Positions 23,418 to 36,453 of a stretch of 64,000 nt of DNA are shown piece by piece. The notes beneath the pieces were generated by a model, which made no database searches, was not told where the DNA came from, and saw only the letters and a list, made by a program, of their open reading frames with translations. Numbering within the stretch: position 1 is the stretch's first letter; each line of letters opens with the position of its first letter. The translations under genes were made by a program, and so were the position numbers. This DNA comes from Scleropages formosus (taxonomy: Eukaryota > Chordata > Actinopteri > Osteoglossiformes > Osteoglossidae). Where the stretch lies: NCBI RefSeq assembly GCF_900964775.1, contig NC_041809.1, positions 27,043,338 to 27,107,337 of the forward strand. The letters run 5' to 3'.

Positions 23418-24065
23418 ATGTCGGCAGGACTGGAGATCGTGGGCATCGCTTTGGGCGTCATAGGCTGGATCATCGCCCTTGTGGCTTGCGCCCTGCCCAT
23501 GTGGAGGGTCACAGCCTTCATCGGAGCCAACATTGTGACAGCACAGGTCATCTGGGAGGGCTTGTGGATGAACTGCGTGATGCAGAGCACGGGACAGATG
23601 CAATGCAAGATCTACGACTCAATGCTTGCCCTTCCCCAGGACCTGCAGGCTGCGCGTGCCCTTACCGTCATCTCCATTATCATCTCTGTCCTGGCTGTGC
23701 TGATCTCCATCGTTGGTGCGAAATGCACTAACTGCATTGAGGATGAGGCCTCTAAAGCCAAGGTAATGATTGTGGCTGGTATTCTTTTCATCATCTCTGG
23801 CATCATGCAGCTAATACCGGCATCCTGGTCAGCAAACACCATCATCCAGGACTTTTACAACCCGCTGCTGACCGACGCCCAGCGCAGGGAGATTGGTGCA
23901 TCCCTGTACATCGCTTGGGCAGCAGCTGCCCTTATGGTCTTTGGTGGTGCAATGCTCTGCTGTTCTTGCCCCCCACGGGAGCAGAAATACAACCCCTCCA
24001 GGATGGCTTATTCTGCTCCGCGATCTGTCGCCAGGAGTGGCTACGACAAGAAAGACTACGTCTGA
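23418..24065 (+). CDS. cldn3: Claudin-3-like protein, single exon, 215 aa
   Basis: Tight-junction claudin starting MSAGLEIVG, one residue shorter at the N terminus than its neighbours. The signature residues are therefore Trp29, Gly48-Leu49-Trp50, Cys53 and Cys63. The second loop has [13 protein letters not shown]. The cytoplasmic tail is the longest of the four, and its AYSAPRS and GYDKKDYV match mammalian claudin-3 (VYSAPRS, GYDRKDYV) rather than claudin-4, so I call it cldn3-like. The open frame extends 28 codons upstream, but MSAGLE is the family start. The KKDYV ending is a PDZ ligand. Polyadenylation signals AATAAA occur at 25306-25311 and near 25460, implying a 3' UTR over 1.2 kb. Confidence 0.95.
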   Translation: MSAGLEIVGIALGVIGWIIALVACALPMWRVTAFIGANIVTAQVIWEGLWMNCVMQSTGQMQCKIYDSMLALPQDLQAARALTVISIIISVLAVLISIVGAKCTNCIEDEASKAKVMIVAGILFIISGIMQLIPASWSANTIIQDFYNPLLTDAQRREIGASLYIAWAAAALMVFGGAMLCCSCPPREQKYNPSRMAYSAPRSVARSGYDKKDYV

Positions 24066-26166
24066 GCAAGACGAAGCTGTTCTCCTGCCACCCAGCCTAA
24101 TGACCTCCCACCGATCCCCCAACCTAATGACTCTTCCCTGCTGTTGTTATGTGAAACAAAGAGTTACCCGTGAAGAGACTCCATGATGAAGGGACGCTGT
24201 CGCTGCTGCTTTCTGCTTCAATGTGGGTTCAGATCCACTCAGGTGGCCATTATGGGTTTTACATGAGACGGATACACACCTGCCACTAGCGGCAACAGGG
24301 CTGAGACCACTCTTGGTTAAACTGGTAACATGTTTTTTATCTTAGCGCTAACAGGAAAAAAAAAGCTATGAATAACTACTCCTTTAGAATCTTTTTATAG
24401 TTTTTTCCTTCTTTGCGTGCTTATGCATATGGTTTAGGTGCCAAAATTCATCCTATAGTTTTAAATTTTCTAAAGCTTTGAACAGGGTGCATCTAAGGTT
24501 TTACACGATGTTTCCTGCCTTTTAAAGGAGGGAAAACCTACTGTATCTTTGATTACAAACACCCTGCGCTATGCTATATCGAGAAATGGATTACATTAGG
24601 GTGTAATTCTGTGCTGAACACATTAATTAACAAGGAGCAGGAATTACAAGATGAAACCTCCCACCATTACTTCAATTTGGTCATGAAAAAGTCTTCCGGA
24701 AATATGAATGCAAAACACCTTCCAACAACCTAGTCACGTAAGACTTGGCGTTGAACTGCAAGGTTTTCTTATGCATGCAAATGTATGTGTTGTCCAGCGA
24801 GCAATGTTCCATTCTCAGAAATATGAAAAATATTAAACATATTTGTGAAAATATGTAGAGGATATTGTGCTTTTACAGTCACAACCTGAAATATTTTAAC
24901 TACAGTAAAGAAGGAAAACATTTTAACACTCAAGACTGAGTAGGCCATATATTTCAAGCATATATAAAATACATTGTATGTATAAAAATATAGTTTTCTT
25001 ATATCATGCATTATATACTGTATATGTTGCAGTCTTTTTCCATATTCTTGTTCACAGAGTCAAGGAATCACATTCGTAACACTGGAAAAATGTATATGTG
25101 ATATCTTGTATATTATTACTTACCTGTATAATATTTAACTTTTCCAACTTTTACATGGGGTCCTGAATGCAGAGTCACAAGATGAGAGTGGAACATGGAA
25201 CTAGTGTTTTCTCTGAACGAGGGTGGAGTACAGAGACAGCCACCATTTTATATATTTCAAGCAACCGGTGCCTATCATAAACTGACTTGCTCTTTTGTTT
25301 GTAATAATAAAAGCCATTTCTTTTTTCTTGCATTGTTTCTCTTTTCCATTTACTATTGCTGTAGTGACCTCTGTTGTGTGAAGATGTTAAAGTGAGTGTA
25401 AAAATTAACAGTTTTTTCCTGCTCTGGTTAGCTGTCAATTTATTGTACTTCAAAAAAAGAAATAAAATGTGTGTTTGTGTCAAAAAAGGAAATGTGTTCT
25501 CAGTGTATTTACCCTTTGACAACATTCCTTTGTTTTCTTCTGGCAATTCACCATTTACTTGCTGTCTCGCATGAGAATTAAATATATTTAGATTATTAGA
25601 CGATTTTTTTTTGCTTTAATTAATCATTGTTAACAACACAGAAGTCCCATGACATTTTAAACAGAGAGATTGAATGCAACTGTGAGTGCTGAAAAAGAAC
25701 TGTTAAAGTTTCACTCAGGCCAAGTTACTAATATACTATTATTTTTACAAGTATGCATAGGTGAACAAGAGGAATGTCCATCCAGGGTGCAGATCTGTCA
25801 CAATTAGGGATACTTTACATTCTTTTGACCTATTGAAGAATTTGGCTTTGGGGTCAAAAGGCAGTTAAACATCAGGAAAAAGGCATCATTACCTGATCAT
25901 GGTAACAACTGTTAATACGACCTATGTGCAGCATGGGGATGGTCTCATCAGATGTATGAACATGTGACCCATGGTACTCTGCTCAGCTGCCACAATGCAA
26001 TATAATACATTTAAAAGAATAAAGAAATCTGCAGAAGAAACACATTCTATCCTGTATATTTCTGCCAGCATTCAAAGTAGTATAGCTCTGCTACGTAGCA
26101 ATCACTAAGATTGTTGGTTTTCATCTGCTTGTCAGATTTGAAGCCTGGAATAATTTCACACTCTTC
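24066..26166. other. Probable 3' UTR of cldn3-like gene, then intergenic DNA
   Basis: The AT-rich stretch to about 25310-25480 is consistent with a long 3' UTR ending at one of several AATAAA signals. No gene or named repeat is seen from 25500 to 26160. Confidence 0.4.
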
Positions 26167-26530
26167 CGGCGGCATGGTGGTACAGTGAGTAGTGCTGCTG
26201 TCTCACAGCGCCCGGGTGGTGTGAGAGGATGTGGGTTCATATCCCTGCTCAGTCTGTGTGGAGTTTGCATGTTCTCCCCATGTTTGTGTGGGCTTTCTCT
26301 GGGTGCTCTGGTTTCCTCCCACAGTCCAAAGACATGCTGTTCAGTTTCTCTCATAGTGTGTGAGTGACACAGAGAGTGTGTTCCACTGATGTATGGATGA
26401 GTGACCCATTGTAAGTAGTGCATCTAGCAGTGTAAGACCCTGCGGTGAATAAGGTGTGTGGGCTTGTAACACTACAGAGTATCCACTAGAAGTTGCTTTG
26501 GAGAAAAGTGCCTGCTAAGTGAATAAATGT
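26167..26530 (+). mobile_element. Family B long SINE, copy 2
   Basis: Best preserved family B copy: head ggcggcatggtggtacagtg, central gtctgtgtggagtttgcatg and tggtttcctcccacagtcca, and tail gctttggagaaaagtgcctg followed by aagtgaataaatgt. Confidence 0.85.
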
Positions 26531-28408
26531 ACTCTTACAGTACTGAACTTGAAAATGTAAACCTCTGCCAAAATCCTTAAGCACCACAAAGCAAACACAT
26601 TTTACCAATTCCGTATTAGACTTTGTGAGCTGTTTACAGGAAATAAAAATGTGTATTTCAGAACAAGTGAGTAAATGATTTGTATTAGGAGTATGGTCTC
26701 ATTTATTCTGTTGCAAAGCAACAGGTGAAAAGTAATGTGGCTCAGGCTGTGGAATGCAAAGTGACATAACACCGGCTTATCATAAGCAAAGTGTTTCTTC
26801 TGTAGTGATGTTTATAAATAAATGTTCATAATATGCTGAGAATACTTACTGTTCCATTGGAATAACTGTAGTAACTAAAAAAAGTACTACAATTATTTAA
26901 AAATTGTTCTTCTATGAGAGTATTTTATGGAATTTTTAACTGATTGCGATGCTATCCTCATTGCATCAAAATACATCATAGTGTTCCTAAAAGAAAGGTT
27001 GAATTTTATTGCTTTTGAATCAGTTTTGACCTACATTTGATATTATTTAAAAAACGTTATTGTTGGGACTTGAACGCTGTTGAATGCTCACTGTTGAATG
27101 AAGCAGCATTCCGGTGCACTTTGATCATGTCCATTGAATCCCGTTGATTTAGGCCTATGAAGGCTTTGAAATAGACCATTTATAGAATTTACAGCTTCAA
27201 GGCTATGATAATGAACATTTATGACTTGAACAGAATTTTTTTTTAAAAAAACATCTGAAAGGTACCTTAAAACGCTAAGGAGTAAATCAAAGCCAGGAAC
27301 GAGAAGATTAAAGTTGGCTGACCCTTCCCGCGTTAATAACCTTCCAGAGCATTCCTCGGGTAACTGCCTCTGTGTGCGCGCAACGAACCACGTCTTGAAG
27401 GGTGCGGCAGGTCAGAAATTCCCAGGGCAAATTACAGACCCAGTTTAGCCATGAACAGTCTATATTTAAAACTTGTTTTTACTGAATGCAATATATTTGT
27501 TGGTCACATTTGAATAATTTTTCAGGATACAATTATCTATTTTTAAAGAAGTCACATGAAGTTATGTTTAGGGGCGTTTACATAGTGCTGTGAAAAGCAC
27601 ATTTTGACAGTATTTATGAATACAAGCAGTAAGTCTACACTAAAGGTCAACTTCCACCTTAGTAACAATGTTGGCCCTGAAAGCAAGAGGAAGATCATCT
27701 GCAAAATGTTTTTTAATAAGTATTTACAGGGAACTGCGATGTAAAAAAAAAAAAAAAGAAAAAAAATTCGAAAACAAACCCGGTAGGTGAAAAAAAACAT
27801 TAAATCTGTCATGTTTTAGGTTATTTCTTACTTCTCCAGTTTTCATAAGAGGCAGCACTCTGCAAAGGAGTGAGGAATACAAAGACGGGGAGCTGCTTCA
27901 TCAGATAACGATTTACATTTACGTTTACATTTATTCATTTAACAGATGCATTTCTCCAAAGCAACATGCAATTCAGAGAAATACAATTTTTGCATTACAT
28001 TAGGAGAAAGAGAGACATAGTAGCAGACGTGTGAATCTTAAGTAAACTTAATTTGTTTCTTTCCACTTTATGCACCGATGTTCATCGCACGAGTAGGTGC
28101 ACGAAACTCAGGATAGACGAATCCACTTACCAGTTAACAATTATTTATCCCCCTATGCCAAGGTGTACCGCTCTAGTCCTGTTAATCATGCTCAGCATTT
28201 TAATGAGGACATTTCAGAACATGCTCAAGTACACAACAGGGAACTTTGAAATTTAATCTTGGAATTTAATTTTTTTTTTTTACAAGTCATGTACATAAAA
28301 AGTTTGTCATCAATTTTTAACACTAGCACCTTGATTGCATTTTTCAGATGCTTCTGTCACCTGTATAATTTGTTGCCACCATTGGTTTACAGGTGATTCT
28401 ATAGCCAG
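26531..28408. other. Intergenic DNA with a SINE tail fragment
   Basis: A minus-orientation tail fragment lies at about 27913-28005 (acatttattcatttaacaga, then tttctccaaagcaacatgca). A long A-rich run is at about 27742-27770. No gene seen. Confidence 0.45.
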
Positions 28409-28612
28409 GGGAGGGGGGTACAGTGTCGCAGCGGTGCAGTGGGTTGGACCAGGTCCTGCTCTCTATTGGTTTGGGGTTCGAGTCCCGCTTGGGGTGCCTT
28501 GTGATAGACTGGTGCCCTGTCCTGGGGGTGTCCCCTCCAGCCTTTTGCCCTGTGTTGCCGGGTTAGGCTGCGACCCCGCAGGGGACAGGCGGTTACAGAT
28601 GACGTGTGTGTG
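28409..28612 (+). mobile_element. Family A SINE, copy 11
   Basis: Plus copy with B box ggttcgagtcc and a short (GT)n tail. Imperfect flanks, tctatagccag (28398-28408) and tctataaccag (28613-28623), mark the target duplication. Confidence 0.87.
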
Positions 28613-28623
28613 TCTATAACCAG

Positions 28624-29486
28624 AGCTGAGTTTACCTCTTCCTTGTATCCACTTGTGCCTCACCAGGGCAACCTTGAGAGCCACTTTGGAAGAGAGCATC
28701 CGTTAAAGGACTCAACATGCACAGAGATGTACTTGTTTTACTATAGTAGTGCAAAGATTGCTGGCACTTGGGTCAATGGTTGTACATTGTTTATGCAGAC
28801 TGAATCCCTGCCCCCCTCGAAACACTTGCCCTCGGGAGGAAAAAATGAACTAAATTCCCCAGCAAATTCAATCCCTTTCCCTCCCGTCTCTGCTCTGCTA
28901 ACTACGGTGAAACTGCTGTCATGTGACCGATACTGCTGGAGGTGAGCAATGAAGGTTGCCTGGCACCTGTTTGTGTCACAGAGAAGTCCGGCCCACTCGG
29001 GACCGCCCTGGAAAGAACCGCTGAAGATCCGCGGGGGGTGGATGTTACAACAAGGTGTTACCTTAACAACAAGCTCCAAAAGAGCAGAAGAACAATCCAG
29101 GTCACAGTTAAAAGTGGTGATAATTCCAACATCAGTAATTGTGAACTGTGGCAGAGTCAACATACGCATATAAAACGAGTTTAAAAATTTTCCCTAAACA
29201 TTTCTGTTGGATTACTTGGTTAGAATAATAATATGTGAGATTAATTTACAAAATTAGTAGGTAATGTTGTTTTGGCTCAGAAAACTCCATAATTCTTCTG
29301 AAGGCACAGCCAGTGGAGATCAGGAGCAGAATTCCACTTTACTGGCATTCACTGCTTCAGTCAGAACTGTTCAGTGGAAAAGATTTTCTTTTTCTCTTTT
29401 TACCCAGTTTACGCGTCATATTCAGGGGTAGGGAGCTATAAAACCAGAAGCTACATATTAACATTTGGCTCAGACTTTTCTCTTAA
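28624..29486. other. Intergenic DNA
   Basis: No gene recognised. Open frames of 80-140 codons at 28741-29184 overlap on both strands and resemble nothing known. Confidence 0.35.
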
Positions 29487-29673
29487 GTGACTTACAATGT
29501 TAAGGTTACATTTATTACAAGCTTACAATTATTGGCCCATTTATATGACCAGGGAATGTCACTGGAGCAATTCAGAGTAAATACCTTGCTCAAGAGTACT
29601 ACAGCCAGTTGTGGGGATCAAACCTACAATCTTTAGGTCCAAAAGCAGGAGCCCTAACCACTACACCTGCCGC
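29487..29673 (-). mobile_element. Family C SINE, copy 2
   Basis: Minus-orientation copy: on the plus strand it reads taccttgctcaagagtacta and ccctaaccactacacctgcc, the complement of the family C module and head. The tail is diverged. Confidence 0.75.
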
Positions 29674-29799
29674 TTATGAAAAATCTCCTTACAGTATCTG
29701 TCTTACACTGGATGTTTAATGGATGACTTTTTCATTTTTCTGTTCATTTAGCTGAAATGTGATCTTTTGCTCTTGGGCATGCCTCTTTGTTCCCATCTT

Positions 29800-30270
29800 A
29801 AAGCATTCTTCTTTTTTTCCTCTCATTGTATTCCAAGCTAAAGTTTACTCAACTCTACCACAGTCTTCCTTTCAAAGGACTGAAAGCAAATCTGAATAAA
29901 TTTCATTTTACAGCTACTAACAGAGTCTCAGAACTGCTGAATCCCTCTCAACATTCAAGAAGAGTCTCAAAACATATCTTTTTCGGACCCACTTCTCTCC
30001 TGATCTATTGATTCTATAAACTTTCTCTACATTATCTAACAATATTCAAAAAATATTAAAGAAATTCCTTCGATTCATTTTACATACAGCTATTTTGTGT
30101 AATGCAAGCTGGCAAAAAAAAACTGTGGTACTGAACTAACTCATTGTACTTTGTGACTCCCTTTCGTTGTCTGTGTCTCTCTGTTGGTGAAATACACTTT
30201 TGTTTACTTCGAGTTCCATAGCACTTAGGAAAAAGCCATCTATTAAACTAATAAATGTAAATTTAATGTA
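29800..30270 (+). mobile_element. 3' end of an L2-like LINE
   Basis: 5'-truncated LINE end. Around 29920-30010 one frame gives SLSTFKKSLKTYLFRTHFS, a peptide typical of the last residues of fish LINE ORF2 proteins. A short 3' UTR follows, and the end (aaaaagccatctattaaact, then aataaatgtaaat) is the same type of tail found on SINE families B and C. This makes it the probable enzyme source family. The clade call is tentative. Confidence 0.6.
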
Positions 30271-32570
30271 AATGTAAAGGATGTCACAGTTTTACAGGGC
30301 ACACAGGTAGATATAATCATGTCTGGTGAATTTCGCACTTTCCAGCAGTCGTACATCCTGGAAAAAATGTCTGAGCCGCTCCGCTTTGTGGTTTCTGCAA
30401 ATGTAAACAGTTTGCTATTTAACCACATGTTCACATCTAAGGTGGTGCTACTTCCAGTTTTGAAAAGGAGTTGCTGGACTCGAGTTTGTCCAGCTCTCAC
30501 CCCAGCCCCTCCCAATGTAACTGAAGAATGTATATCTGCCAGAGACGGGAGTGTTGACTTCTTGGACAGGATGTTTTCATGTGGGAGGATCCCTCCGGCA
30601 CCCCTCATACAATGAGGTGATTCTCCCTAATATAACAGACCCTGAGATACAAAAACAGCCTTCTGGAAGTATTTTCCAGCTGAAAAATACCAGACACTCC
30701 CTTCATGAGAAAAAAAAAACATTAAACGCAGATAGTTTTGAGTCAGTGATTAAAAAAATAAATACAGCGCCTCTACCAATGTCAAAATCAGGAATTATTG
30801 GAAAAGCAACACACATGCACAGTAAATTATTTTGAGTAGCCCGAAAATCAAATGAGAGCCAAAGGCTGCAAGACTGAGAGTGTGATATCATGGAAATTTT
30901 TACACATTTAAAAAATCCTTTAAAAAAGTATGAAGGCATGAATAGCATTTGTAAGGATGCAAGAATAAGAAGAGGCAAGTGAAGTAAGTAAGCAGTAAAA
31001 TCTGCACTGTTAAATGAGTTCTGGAGTTTATATTGTGCCTGCTTGTTCAGAATGAGCTCACTTAGGTGATTTAGTTGTTTAATTAGACACTGCCAGTTTT
31101 AATGTGTGGATAAGACATCTGCAGATTAAAAGTTTTTTTTTTAAATACTGTCTACCCTAAATCCCGAAAGTGTTGTTACATATGTATCATATTAATTTTG
31201 CAAATACACTCACTTCCCTTTAGCCTGCGACACTACTGCATTAACAAGCCCCAGGTTCACACCCTCACCATGGTTACATGCTCTGTTGGGTGTTAAAATG
31301 CCATGCTTGCGTTTCTCAAGGCAACGGACAAAGAAAAACCAAAAAATGGGTCTCGCTGGCCATAGAAACTACACATGACATTATTGTGCACTGCACAAAA
31401 CCGGGTGTTATATCAAAGTTAATGGCCACGCTGTCTAGAAGCAGCTGCCGAGGCCAGGGAACAAATTCACTACTGGGGCTTGAATAAATAAGAATAATCC
31501 GGATTTTTTTTAAAAATAAAAAAACAACTCTTTTTGGTTTCTTTTTGTGGATAATAAAAGTATAGAAGTTAAGGCTGTTTAATAACTAAGCTGAATACTA
31601 AAATATGGGATGTAAAACTATACAGATAAAAAAATCAGGAGAAAGGATTTTAACATACTTTTAAATTATCTGTGATCTGCTAGTGCTAATTACGGGAGAA
31701 TAATTTAAGAGCGGAACAAAACATTAAGTGTGGCCTAGCAGGTAGCACTGATGCCTCAGCTCTTGGAGCCTGGGTTCAAATCCACTTTGGTTGTGTTTGC
31801 ATGTTCACTTCATGTGCACCTGTGCCTCCTCCCAATGCTCTGGTTTCCTCCCACAGTCCAAAGGCATTTCAGGTACATAGCGTGTGTATGAATGTAAAAG
31901 TTGATGGTATTAAAGTATATCATAAAGAGAAGAAAACGTGATGTTAGGTGTCCTCCAGTAGCGTTTAAATCGTTGGTTCACGTCAAAATGTTTGCAATTT
32001 ACTCGCATTTTAAGAAGCTTTAAGTTGAGAACTTAAAGCGAGTTTAACTTTTCTAAGAAGACCTCGCGCCATCTGATGGTCATCTCAACAATGCAGTTTG
32101 AAAAAAAGGCAATTTTCTGGTTGGTTAGCGGATGGAACTAGTGGTAGATTGTGGACAAGGCGCTCCAACGCCTGAAGCATACATTTTTTTCCTTAAAGAT
32201 CAGAATGGGCCACCAAGAAGTGTGCGATGACACAGACTATTCATTCTGTCCACTCTCCATTGATCCGCTTCCATTTCAGTAAATGTTTTATTTAATAAAT
32301 GAATCCATAATTTCATTCAAACCAACCAGCGTGAATATCATCATCAGCTGCAGAAACATGGCGGATACTTAAAGACATACAAAACCATTAGAAAGGAGTG
32401 TACAGAGAAATAATCATTTTAGCATTTCAGGTGCAGCACAGGTTTTAAAAAATACGACTCAGCATTTTGTGATCACTATATCGTATGGTTGGGGTTTTCG
32501 GTTGACTCGGCGTTTTGACGCACATGTAACGTATTACGTCACAACGCACGCAACGCCCGGATCCTACTGC
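30271..32570. other. Intergenic DNA with a partial family B repeat
   Basis: About 31727-31900 (ggcctagcaggtagcactga, then tggtttcctcccacagtcca) is a partial plus-orientation family B copy. The last few hundred bases become CpG-richer towards abhd11. No other gene seen. Confidence 0.5.
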
Positions 32571-32870
32571 CCCAGTTGCGTGTGGCGTCGCTTTCCCCGC
32601 CTCCCCTCCGTGTAATTGTAAGAAAAGGGGACAGTATTTTCTGCCTACGGGAAACACACGCATGGTGTCGGGTAGCTAGAGCAGCAGAAATAACCTCGTG
32701 TGCGACAATGAGTCTTCTTTGTCGCCTCCTGCGCGGAGTGTCTTTCTGCGAGCGGCCGTCACGTTTCCCCACTGGACTGGGAGCTTTTTTCTGCAGCGGC
32801 TCTTCGCGGCTAGTGGACCGCGCGGCTCGTGACAGCGCGAGCGCCTGTCCGGCCAGCAGGTGTGTGTCCT
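32500..32870 (+). promoter_or_regulatory. CpG-rich promoter and first-exon region of abhd11
   Basis: CpG dinucleotides rise sharply over the AT-rich background from about 32510 to 32870, and no TATA box is near the start. This fits a housekeeping CpG promoter for a nuclear gene encoding a mitochondrial protein. The exact start site cannot be set. Confidence 0.5.
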
Positions 32871-32881
32871 CGCTGTCCCAG

Positions 32882-32913
<32 letters not shown>

Positions 32914-34954
32914 ACTTCACTGCGGGCTTTCTTCGTGGTCGTGTCCTTTACGGAGAACTGTGTCTGTCCCGGTTTTCTTTAATCAAGTAAATTTAGTCGC
33001 AGGTGGTTATGTGTCATTTTAACTGTTGTTGATACTCTAATATTAATTTTGTACACGTGCCTAGCGTGCCGTTTGTTGATATTTTCACTATTTCAGCTCC
33101 AGCTGACGCGGCCCATGATGATCTGTTCTGTGTCACTCTGTGTTTTGCAGCCCGGTGAATTTGATGTATGACGTCTTCGACGGGACGGGGCCCGGCAGCC
33201 CACTCGTGTTCCTCCACGGGCTGTTCGGTAGTAAATCCAACTTCCACTCGATAGCCAAGTCCCTGGTGCAGCGAACGGGGCGGAAGGTAGGCCGACCACC
33301 GCCGTTGGCCGCTAGTAGCATTAGCTGCGCTGCAGCCCTGCTGGGACAACGGTTAAAGTGCAGCAGCACGAAAACACATGACATGATCGGGGGTGGGGGA
33401 GTGGAGTGGAGAATCGACTTCGAAACATAACGGAGGACCGCGCTACGCAGAAAAAAAGCAACAAACAGTTCTGTGTAAAATATAACAGTTTAGAGAAAAT
33501 ACAAGTATGGTTCCAGACTTCCTTCCATCCAGCCTCTATGTCTATGCCGGCCTTCTGATTTTCCTTTGTTCAGTCAGGTGCTGACTGTAGACGCTCGAAA
33601 CCATGGCAACAGCACTCACAGCCCCCTTCTGACCTATGAAGCAATGACCAACGATCTTCAGCACCTCCTTGGCCAGTTGCACATATCAAAGTGTGTCCTG
33701 ATTGGCCACAGCATGGGAGGCAAAGTGGCCATGACAACAGCTCTCCTGCAGGTAAACCAGTCTGTCACAGGGCTCTTCGTTGATGCCCATCGTTGCTTCG
33801 CTAAAATATAAGTGGAGATATTTTAAGTCACGTAAAATTTTCTGCTCCCCTTTATGACCCAGCCAGATCTGGTTGAGCGTCTGGTGGTGGTGGACATCAG
33901 CCCAGCGCAGACCACAACTCGGACCAACTTCCACGCTTATATACAGGCAATGAAGGGTGTGACAATAGCCAGCAACATACCACGCTCTACAGCACGAAGG
34001 TTGGCTGAGGACCAGCTCCGTGATCTCGTTAAGGTTGGTGATGTCAGTTAGGAATCATTGCTGCAATCATTACCTGTGTAGGTCAGAAAAACTGACACAA
34101 TGCTTTTGTTCTTCACTATACAGTAACAAGCCAATTTTTCTTAGGTTTTCACTAAATTAAAACATTGAGAATGCTCTCGTGTTTTTTTTTTTTTTTTCTT
34201 TGATTCTTCTGTTTTTTACACTTGGGATCATCTGTCTTTTTGTTTGGACTGTGTTCACTTGTTTGGGTGTCATGGCAGGAACGTTCCGTTAGACAGTTCC
34301 TCTTGACCAACTTGGTGGAACAGAATGGCCACTATGCCTGGAGGGTGAACCTGGAGGCTATTGCAGACCATCTTGATCACATCATGAGCTTCCCCAAATT
34401 CAACACTACCTACAATGGCCCTACCCTCTTCCTAGGTGGAGCCAGCTCCGGATATATCACGTAAAGTGGTTTTTGTTACATTTTTGGCTTTCATGTCAGA
34501 TTTAATGTCAAAATGATAATTCTGATATAGAATTGTTTGAAGTTCACAATGTATGAATTGGTAAAAGAATCACACTGACACAACAGTTTAAATTTAGAAA
34601 ATTTTAATTTAGCAATAATTTGTATACTTTGTGTAACTGAGATATGTGGTAAATGAATATTGTACAACTGAAAATACATTAGAAATGGTGCTAATAAATC
34701 AAAAGTTCTGCAGAGCTACTGTATATTAGCTTAGATTGAGACCTGTAGTTTACCAGTGAAATACTTTAGCTGTCACACTCCTGCCTTTTTAATCTTATTC
34801 CTTTTTTTCCCTGCACAGTTCTGAAGATTACCCTGAAATTGAGCGCCTTTTCCCAGCTGCTGAGATCCAGTATATCCCAGATGCTAGCCACTGGATACAT
34901 GCAGACAAACCCCTGGATTTCATTAGCTCCCTTATTGCATTCCTGCAATCTTAG
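32708..34954 (+). CDS. abhd11: ABHD11, mitochondrial alpha/beta hydrolase, six exons, 316 aa
   Basis: Exons: 32708-32859, 33151-33286, 33578-33751, 33863-34033, 34279-34460 and 34819-34954 (stop TAG). All introns are GT-AG and all phases join, totalling 951 bases; human ABHD11 is 315 aa. The N terminus (MSLLCRLLRG...) is Arg-rich and acid-free, as in a matrix-targeting sequence. The fold shows the HGLFGS oxyanion motif (exon 2), DARNHG (about 101-106), the nucleophile elbow GHSMGG with Ser141, and His296 in SHWIHAD; Ser141 and His296 have the human numbering. Position 237, the annotated Asp of the human triad, is Glu here (NLEAI). Mammalian ABHD11 guards lipoylation of the oxoglutarate dehydrogenase complex. 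A polyadenylation signal AATAAA is at 35058-35063. Confidence 0.97.
32884..32912. repeat. (TA)n microsatellite in abhd11 intron 1
   Basis: About fourteen TA units start only 24 bases after the intron 1 donor. Probably neutral, but likely polymorphic. Confidence 0.9.
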
Positions 34955-35064
34955 CCATCCCTGATCGGACTGGCTATAAGGAGACAGGGCCAACAGGTCT
35001 TTGGGCTCCAACCTGCAGTCCTGCCCTTGCTTCTCTGCTGCCAGCTTGGAAGCAAAAAATAAAT

Positions 35065-36453
35065 CTTGACCAGCAGGAAGTCTGATCACTTTGATGTGTA
35101 TATTCATGCATATTTATATAGACAACTCTACATTACCCTGCTCAGTGTGATTTTAAGAGTAACTTGTCTTTTTCCATGGTGTTGTATTTAAACATGCATC
35201 TTTACAATTTTAACTTGGAGGCGCAGTGGCACTTTTGTCAGAATGGTGCAGTCCGTACACAGGTTTGAGACAAGATGTTGCCTGTCTCTGTTTTACATTC
35301 CACACGTTAGATGGCGCTACAGCACAGTGTTACCTATGCAATGGGGGGGTTGTGCTCATTGCATCAGTTTTTTTTTTTTTTTCTTATTATTTTTTAAATA
35401 TTGTATTAGGAGCAAAAATTTTGTGTCCGTGAAGGACACACTCCTGAAGGTTTGAATTAGCATAAAATGTAACTATACATTGTAACAAGTTTTTTCTGAA
35501 TGTCAGTTCATAGTGATGCAGTAGTCAGCATTTCTAACACTTTCACGGAGGAGTAAAAGTGTAGTTTTTGCATTGGTATTTGATATTTAGAAGCTGCAGT
35601 ACCAGTTATGTGTAGTCATTTCAGACTACGCTCAGTAAGAGGTATCTTTTCAGATATTTAATTTTCAGACATTGAAGGGGTGAATGCATACATGTCCTCA
35701 TGAGTTGCCAATATACGTACAGCTTACCATTTATGTATTTGTAATTAGTTCCTACATTTTAGTGAACCTATGTGTAGATGTTAACTGTTGTATGATGATA
35801 GTTCATCCTTATACTACACATATTGTATTCCTGGAATAAGTTACAACTGAATGATACATCAAATTGACCTGAGTTCTTTGGTTAGTCTGTTTCCGTTATG
35901 GAGTAGAAAGCCACAGCGGGCTTACCCAGCATTATACCCATTATGGTGGGAAGCTAAAACTTGCTTGGTTCCATGTGACATTTGCATAATTGTTAATTGG
36001 TGAATACAAGTGGATGTATGTATAACGAAAGTGTGTTATGTGGCTAAATCATTGTCAGCTGTCTAAAAATGAATATTATAAGTGGAATAAGGGATGTTAT
36101 AACTTGACTGATCCTGGATCGGTGTGCAATAACTCCCTCTTGGTGGGAAGGCTGTCAAAGGCAATATTATGTTATATGCAACATGGCAATGGAGGACAAT
36201 CAGATGGCATTCAGGTGCTGATGGAAAGAATGTGTGACAGACCTTTGTCAAATACTAAACTCATGATTCTATCAATGAATGGATTTTTACTGCACAATAT
36301 AAATAGTGGTGGATACCCCAGCAACTACCACAGACATGGTCTGTGTTTTGCAGTGGCATGCCTCATTTGTATTGTCAATAAAAATATTTTATGTGAGAGT
36401 TCTTTGAATACTTATTTCTCTACTTGTGTAAAGATTTTTAAACAAGAATTTCA
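35065..36453. other. Intergenic DNA downstream of abhd11
   Basis: No gene supported. A 139-codon open frame at 36038-36457 has no recognisable domain and sits in AT-rich sequence. A T run lies at 35369-35382. Confidence 0.35.
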
